Source: Diphasiastrum complanatum
Lineage: Eukaryota > Streptophyta > Lycopodiopsida > Lycopodiales > Lycopodiaceae
Direction of reading: 5' to 3'
Length of the DNA stretch: 64,000 nt
NCBI GenBank assembly: GCA_029204225.1
Contig: MU831852.1
Span: 36,398-100,397, forward strand
Position 1 is the stretch's first letter. The number at the start of each line of letters is the position of its first letter. Shown here piece by piece: positions 58,265-64,000 of this stretch. The position numbers and the translations under genes are program-made. The notes under the pieces are model-generated. The model was not told the origin of the DNA. It worked only from the letters and a program-made list of their open reading frames with translations, and ran no database searches.

Positions 58265-58299
<35 letters not shown>
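58265..58299. repeat. (GA)17 microsatellite within a probable copia LTR
   Basis: GA tract 118 bp inside the LTR start at 58416 (TGTTAGAAAT on the minus strand, behind a GAGGAG polypurine tract). Confidence 0.9.
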
Positions 58300-58302
<3 letters not shown>

Positions 58303-58416
58303 ACAAAACCCCCTAAATCCTAATGAGCTCAATAATAGCTCAATGCACACATTACGATAATGTAGTCAAAGTCTAAATTACCTAAACAATGTAAATTGAA
58401 CATTGTATTTCTAACA

Positions 58417-61246
58417 CTCCTCAAAGATAAATTTACATTCTAATGAACCTCATAATAAACATGATTTTTCAAATTTAACTATAGCTAAAGACGTTATGAA
58501 AATGTTTGCTCCTTGGTCATCAGATTTATAAAATACTAAATCTATGGCTTTATCATCATGTAGCTTCTCTCTAACAAAGTGATAATCAACCTCTATGTGT
58601 TTTGTTCTAGCATGAAGTACAAGATTTCTATCCAAATGAAGGTAACTTTGATTATCACAAGATATTATGGATGATGCTTTTGAGTTTGCCCAAAATCAGC
58701 AAATAATCTTTTTAACCATATAGCTTCCAGTGTCACAAAATTTAATGCTCGATACTCAGCTTCAGTTGATAAAGCAACAGTGGGTTGCTTCTTCTTGCTC
58801 CAAGATATAGCTGTAGTACCTACACTAGACACAAAGCATGTGATCTTCTGTCATCAACATTTCTTGCCCAATCAGCATCATAAGATCCAACCAAAACAGG
58901 TAACTCATTTTTGCAAAATTGTAAGCCATAGTGTAGAGTTCCTTTGATGTAGCATACAACTCGTTTTGCAGCATGCCAATGTCTCTCTTAGCTTAGACAT
59001 AAATTGACCAATAAACCCAAATGAAATATCAGGACGCATATGAGTAAGATAAATAAGGCTATCAAGTAGTTGCTTGTGCAAGTAATGATCCACCTCGTTT
59101 GTGTCATCCTGCAAGGTTAGCTTCATATTCGTATCCAAAGGCATATAACTTGCACTCTTGCATATTAATCCTTTTCAACAATCCTTCTACATACTTTCCT
59201 TGGGTTGGCACAATGTCATCTTTTCTTTGCCAGACTTCCAAACCCAAGCAATAGTGCATTAAGCCTAAATCTATCATTTCAAAGCTATCTCCAAGAAATA
59301 ATTTGATTTTTTCAATAAGCATGTTATCTCCCAGTTATGATCAAATCATCAACGGAAAATATAATGAAAATGATTTCACCTTGATGTTTGAGAAGATAAA
59401 TATTTGGATCGGTTTCACTCCTCATTATGTTCTTGCTCACAAAATATTCATTGATACATGCATTCCAACCTCGTGATAATTGCTTTAGACCATAAATAAC
59501 TTTCTTCAACCTACACACAAGATGTTCCTTGTCTTTTTGCACAAATCCTTCAGATTGTTCCATGCGCACCCCTTCCATTAGCTTACCATTCAAGAATGTT
59601 GCCAACTGTTGTATCTTTCAGCCATGAACTGTAGCAATTGCTACCAATGATCGAATAGTGACCATCTTTGCCACTAGTGCAAAAGTCTTTTCAAAGTCTA
59701 TGCCTTCCTATTGTTCAAAATCATGTGCTTCCAATCTAGTCTTGTATTTATCCAATGAACCATTAGCATGACTTTTAATTCTATACACCTATTTACAAGA
59801 GATGGCTTGCTTACCATGAGGCAACCTAACTAATTCCCAAACATAGTTTTCCATCAAAGTCTATTTCATGCCTAATAGCATCTTGCCACTCACAATGTAC
59901 AACATGTTTGAATGTTTTTGGCTCCTCGAATGAACTTGCATTGCACACAGCAAAGCCAAATTTACCTCATACATGTGTCTTCGTTCTCTTCTTGACCAGT
60001 GAGGTGATACCAATTCCTTTCCATCTTGAATCTCGTCATGTTTCACATCTTTCATCACCTTCAAATAACACTTAGGTATTTTCTTTGGTGTTTTTGATGT
60101 AGAGACTTCATCTTTATTTCATTGCTTTTCACCTGCTTCATCCTTTTCCACCTCTACCATGTCCTCATCATCAAATGAAAATCCATGCAAATCTACATTG
60201 CTAATATGACCATCAAGCTCATCCATAACACATCATGACTGATGATGAGCTTTCTAGACTCTTGATCATACAACTTGTATGTCTTAGCACTATAATCATA
60301 TCCAAAAGAAATGCACTTACTAGATTTTGCATCAAACTTTTATCATCTTTTGGTAAATGTGCAAATGCTTTACAACCAAATATACAAAGATGAGAAATTA
60401 TTGGGTTTACCCCAGTGAAGGCTTCTTGAGGTGCTTTGGACTCGACAACTTTTGTTGGACACTTGTTTAATAGATAAACTATTGTGTTACAAGCTTCTGC
60501 CTAGGAACTATTGGGTAAAGCCTTGTTCTTCAACATTGTTCTCAGCCATTTCCAATATCGTCTTGTTCTTTCTCTCAACAACTCCATTTTGTTCAGGTGT
60601 GTGAGAAGTAGTAACCTACCTTTGAATGCCTTGATCAATGCAAAAGGCCTTAACCTTGTTTGACTCGTGCTCACCACCCTTATCAAATCTACGGACTTTG
60701 ATAAAATGGTCTTTTTGTTTTTCTACCATCTTTTTGAACTCAACAAACTTTGCAAAGATTTATTCGCAATAAGATAAATCCAATATTTATGATTGTAATC
60801 ATCAATGAAGGTCACAAAATAGTAGGTACCACCAATGGATCATGTTTGCAATTTTTTCACAAACATCTGTGTGGATTAACTCAAGAATTTGAGCTGCTAT
60901 CCTGGATCCTAATTTGTGAAATCTCTCCCTATCTTGCTCTCCCATCACACGGCTTTCACACTTCTTTCCATCATAGGTCAAATCAGACAATCCAATAACC
61001 ATATTCTTTTTCTTTAGAATTTTAATACTTTGAGCATTAAGATGCCCAAAGACATTGATGCCAAAGCTCAAAATTTCTACCGCCAGGAAGAGTAAGAGCT
61101 ATTATACCTGTCATCGCATCAATATGATATAACCTATTATCGTCCACTCATTGTTCAATTGCAATCACTTTGTAGTGATCCTTGATGTCCTTCACAAGAC
61201 ATTGTCGATCAAACTCCACCTTTAGGTCTTGATCTGCAATGAAACC
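58417..61246 (-). pseudogene. Ty1/copia pol remnant (RNase H, RT, integrase, end of protease)
   Basis: Read right to left. The end of protease (ADQDLKVEFD, 61220-61240) is followed by integrase zinc-finger remnants (HLNAQSIKILKKKNMVIGL) and LELIHTDVC at about 60900. RT at 59605-58905 includes YGLKQLSRGWN and FSVDDLIITG, where the usual tyrosine before VDD is serine, and DLGLMHYCLGLEVWQRKDD. RNase H ends with HARTKHIEVDYHFVREKL. Several deletions and shifts. Its 3' LTR begins at 58416. The protease is cut at 61247 by the insertion of a second copia element, so its 5' part lies beyond the window. Confidence 0.9.
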
Positions 61247-62194
61247 TGTCGAAAATCGATAGGATCAGAGAATTGAGCTCTGATACGATGTAGAAAAACT
61301 AGAAAATTTGACTGATATTGGATTAGTAGAGCTCTGATGGAAACAGATGCTCAGATACCATATGTCAAAAATCAATGAAAACGTGGTGCAGCGGAAGTGG
61401 TGCAGGTGGTGTTGTAGTTGTGTATTGGAAGTGCGACAGTTACCAACAATGCATTCAAGATGGATCAAACAATACAACAATGCGCAATAGAACTAGAACG
61501 TAGACAAAAATTTGCACTCGGATAATTATCAAAATGGAGTACCAGAGCGTGAATCTGGGCGCAAACCAGTGGGTGTTCAAAAAACAGACTTTAGCTGAGT
61601 TCGTTGATCGTATTGGAATACATCAGTAATAACTAATTGATTCTAAACTTACTTAACCACTGATCATCGTTACTGAATAATCCTTGTACATTGTTACAAA
61701 AAGATGTCTGTAAGGGCATTGACTCCATTGGATGTCAGATGATCAGTGCATTGGAATCCTAAGTTAACTACTTACAGTCCCACAGAAGGTAGCTGTTTAT
61801 TTTTATAGAATGCGGGTTGGATTTTCTAATTAATAGTATCAAAAACTATACAAAAAGGATCGGATTTATACAAAGGTCAGATAATTTACGAAGGGTGTCG
61901 GATAATTTACAAAGGGTCGGATTTACTAGACCTAATCCGATCTGATCTAGGGGTCGAAGATGCCCAAATATTTTCTGCCTCAATCCACTCCGATCTAGGG
62001 TCGGAAAATTTCTCTTTGATGGGATTAACATTGGGTCGGAAAAATTCGATCCCTGAATTTTACGATCTTCTGTACAACACTTCGAGCCTTCTTCCTTCCT
62101 TCCTTTTTGTTTTTTTTCAAGAATAGATATAAACAAGAATTTTCCAAGATGCTCATTACCTAATGGAATTGGGCTTGAGCATAAAATTCCAACA
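61247..62194 (-). repeat. 3' LTR (948 bp) of the nested copia element
   Basis: On the minus strand it begins TGTTGGAATTTTATG right after a polypurine tract (AAGGGAGAG, 62195-62203) and ends ...CGACA at 61247. Its outer 140 bp match 63863-64000. It contains several GGGTCGGA motifs (61858-62045). Confidence 0.85.
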
Positions 62195-63862
62195 CTCTCC
62201 CTTAATGTGGATCCTGAAAAGATTCGATCTTCAGATTGGACCGATTGTTAAATCTAAGATAGTGCTCCTTGGTGAAGTAATCTGCTACCATAGACTCTGT
62301 CTTGTAGTAAACCAAAAAAATTACCCTTGTGCTTTGGTTGTCACAATAGATGGACGTTGAATGTGACTGGACAAATTCAATATCCGCAAGTAGGTTTGTC
62401 AGCCAAATTGCCTCCTTGGTAGCATTTGTGGTAGCTATAAAATGTGACTCTATGGAGGATAATGCTACTGAAGTTTGGCTATTACATGAGATTGGTTGAA
62501 CATATATCCAGAAGGTGATATTCTGGTGTCGATACTTTCTATCCAATTTGCATCTGTTTGGCCTTTGAGAATCTTGGCTGATGGGTCGATTTTTTTGTTG
62601 ATTGATGGAAATCAGTCTGTTGGGTCAGATTCAAAAAATGTACTCTAGTGCTAACATGCATTTAAGATCCTTCATTGACTTCAAATTATTATTTAGTAAT
62701 AAAACATCATCTACATAATGAGTAGTGATAATGGAAAGTTCTAGGACAAACTTGAAATTAATATTCGAGTATGTCGAGTTTGGATAGAAACTATTCTCAT
62801 TTAGAACTACAAAGTTTGGTGTCATCTTCTTTCTTGCATTGGTCAGCATCAATGGATGACTCTACCTCTGAAATAGTGTTGAGTTCCTGCACAAAGTAAG
62901 CAGGCCGGATCATTTATGAATAGGAATGGAGGCTGTCTGGATCGATTCGATCTTCTGTGTTGAAATTTGATCCTTTGATGTTGTTCGATCAATGAGGTAC
63001 TCATTTTTTGAGTCAGTATCGAATTTTGAAAGTTCGACCTTTTGGGTCAGATTTTGCTGTAGCTTTTCCCTTGTGGTCAAAAAATTGGTCCTTCCACAAA
63101 AATGACGTCTCTACATGTGTATGCTTTCCGAGTGTCCAGGTTGTAGAGCTTGTATGCCTTCGGATCTGAGGAATAGCCAATGAAATTGGTCTTCTACTGT
63201 CAGGACCCTTGGGTACGGACTATTCGATCCTTGGGTCAGATTTTTTTGGAGATCAATAGAGATCTGAAAGCAAAATATCCAAACACTCCGACATTTGCTA
63301 AATACAAGAATTTAGATGGCCTAATATGTGATGCCACAACATATCATTTGAATCAGAAGTAGTAGTAAAAAGAGCTTGTACTACTTCCTAGAGTAGGAGT
63401 GACTGAGTTTGACACAAATTGCCCCACCTTCTACTGAAAGCAAAAAACTTTTTTAGATTCATCAAGAATAATACAGCCCTGTCTATCACAATTTGACCAC
63501 TCTGAACCTGAATCTATGACTGATTTGGGAGTCTCTGATATTCAGAGTGATTAAGACAAAAGCCTTGTCATTTCATTGCCTCCATTTGGTGATGCTAGCT
63601 GCATCAGCCTCTGGCTTGATTTCAATAACCATCAGCAAAGTCCCACAGTTCCGTGGCCAGTAGAATGACCTTCATCTTGAACTTCCAAGAGATGATAGTT
63701 CTCTCCATCGAGCTTGTAAATCAAAGAGAACTAGAAGTAGAATCCATTCTGGTATAGTATCAATATCATTGGTAAAACAACAACAATCTGATACTCTTGG
63801 CTACGCACTTGCTGAGATGATACTCTTGGCTGCGCACTTGCTGTGCACCTGCTCTGATACCA
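62195..63862 (-). mobile_element. Internal region of the nested copia element, internally deleted
   Basis: Only 1.67 kb between LTRs, against about 4 kb or more for a full copia. Remnants, right to left: an integrase C-terminus at about 63190-63050 (GYSSDPKAYKLYNLDTRKAY), an RT piece with intact HYVDDVLLLNNN (62852-62631), and RNase H with VALSSIESHFIATTNATKEA (62546-62202). Gag, protease and most of integrase are missing. It can move only with help, if at all. Confidence 0.82.
63851..63862 (-). other. Primer-binding site of the nested copia element
   Basis: TGGTATCAGAGC on the minus strand, perfect initiator-Met type, adjoining the LTR edge at 63863. Confidence 0.9.
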
Positions 63863-64000
63863 TGTCAGAAATCAATAGGACCAGAGAACTGAGATCTAAT
63901 ACCATGTAGGAAAATCAGAGGAATCGACTGATATCGGATTAGTAGAGCTCTGATAGAAACAGATGCTCAGATACCATGTCGAAAGTCAATGGAAACGTGG
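63863..64000 (-). repeat. 5' LTR of the nested copia element, truncated by the window edge
   Basis: Matches 61247-61390 closely (TGTC.GAAATC.ATAGGA, GATTAGTAGAGCTCTGAT, GAAACAGATGCTCAGATACC). It continues beyond the window. Confidence 0.88.

Overview
This window is nuclear DNA from a land plant, most likely a seed plant with a large, repeat-rich genome. The evidence is plant-type exon/intron genes with GT-AG introns, plant gene families (an IQ67-domain protein, a plant TMEM205/DUF4149 protein and a tandem stress-responsive A/B barrel protein), decayed Ty1/copia and Ty3/gypsy retrotransposons primed by initiator-Met tRNA, and long (GA)n, (CT)n and (TA)n tracts. The very long transposon-filled intron would suit a gymnosperm or a large-genome early-diverging angiosperm, but the sequence alone does not fix the species.

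Three cellular genes can be assembled with consistent splice phases, all on the + strand. (1) A TMEM205-like membrane protein has exons at 3417-3652, 13505-13724 and 14166-14381. Its first intron is about 9.85 kb and holds a hAT-type MITE, a gypsy chromovirus tail, a complete non-coding LTR element (7037-12401) and a gypsy integrase remnant. (2) An IQ67-domain (IQD) calmodulin-binding protein spans 29764-32263 in five exons, all with phase-0 junctions. (3) A tandem-Dabb protein similar to UP3 lies at 55674-57614, with a short transit-peptide-like first exon and a TATA box. A fourth candidate, unrecognised, lies on the minus strand at about 52154-53017; two of its exons splice cleanly.

The rest is layered transposon wreckage. 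By region: 1-3.3 kb copia RT/RNase H fragment and an 85-bp tRNA-derived SINE; 3.4-14.4 kb TMEM205 gene; 14.4-26.4 kb microsatellites, copia fragments and gene-poor sequence; 29.8-32.3 kb IQD gene; 32.7-41.7 kb a second SINE copy, gypsy remnants, a roughly 75-bp A-rich minisatellite and a G-rich telomere-like island; 41.8-49.5 kb the structurally most interesting locus; 49.5-53 kb AT-rich sequence and the unrecognised gene; 54.4-55.1 kb copia RNase H and a third SINE copy; 55.3-57.6 kb a long hairpin and the Dabb gene; 58.3-64 kb a copia element with another copia element inserted in it.

No novel defence, biosynthetic or regulatory gene system is visible. The best discovery-type signals are structural: one copia element whose 5' half has been inverted in place, supported by complementary integrase breakpoints, equal-length LTRs and a target duplication differing at one base; a minimal SINE family with a perfect 16-bp target-site duplication; a duplicated cryptic exon in the TMEM205 intron; a 57-bp-arm hairpin just upstream of the Dabb promoter; and a telomeric-repeat patch inside an integrase gene.
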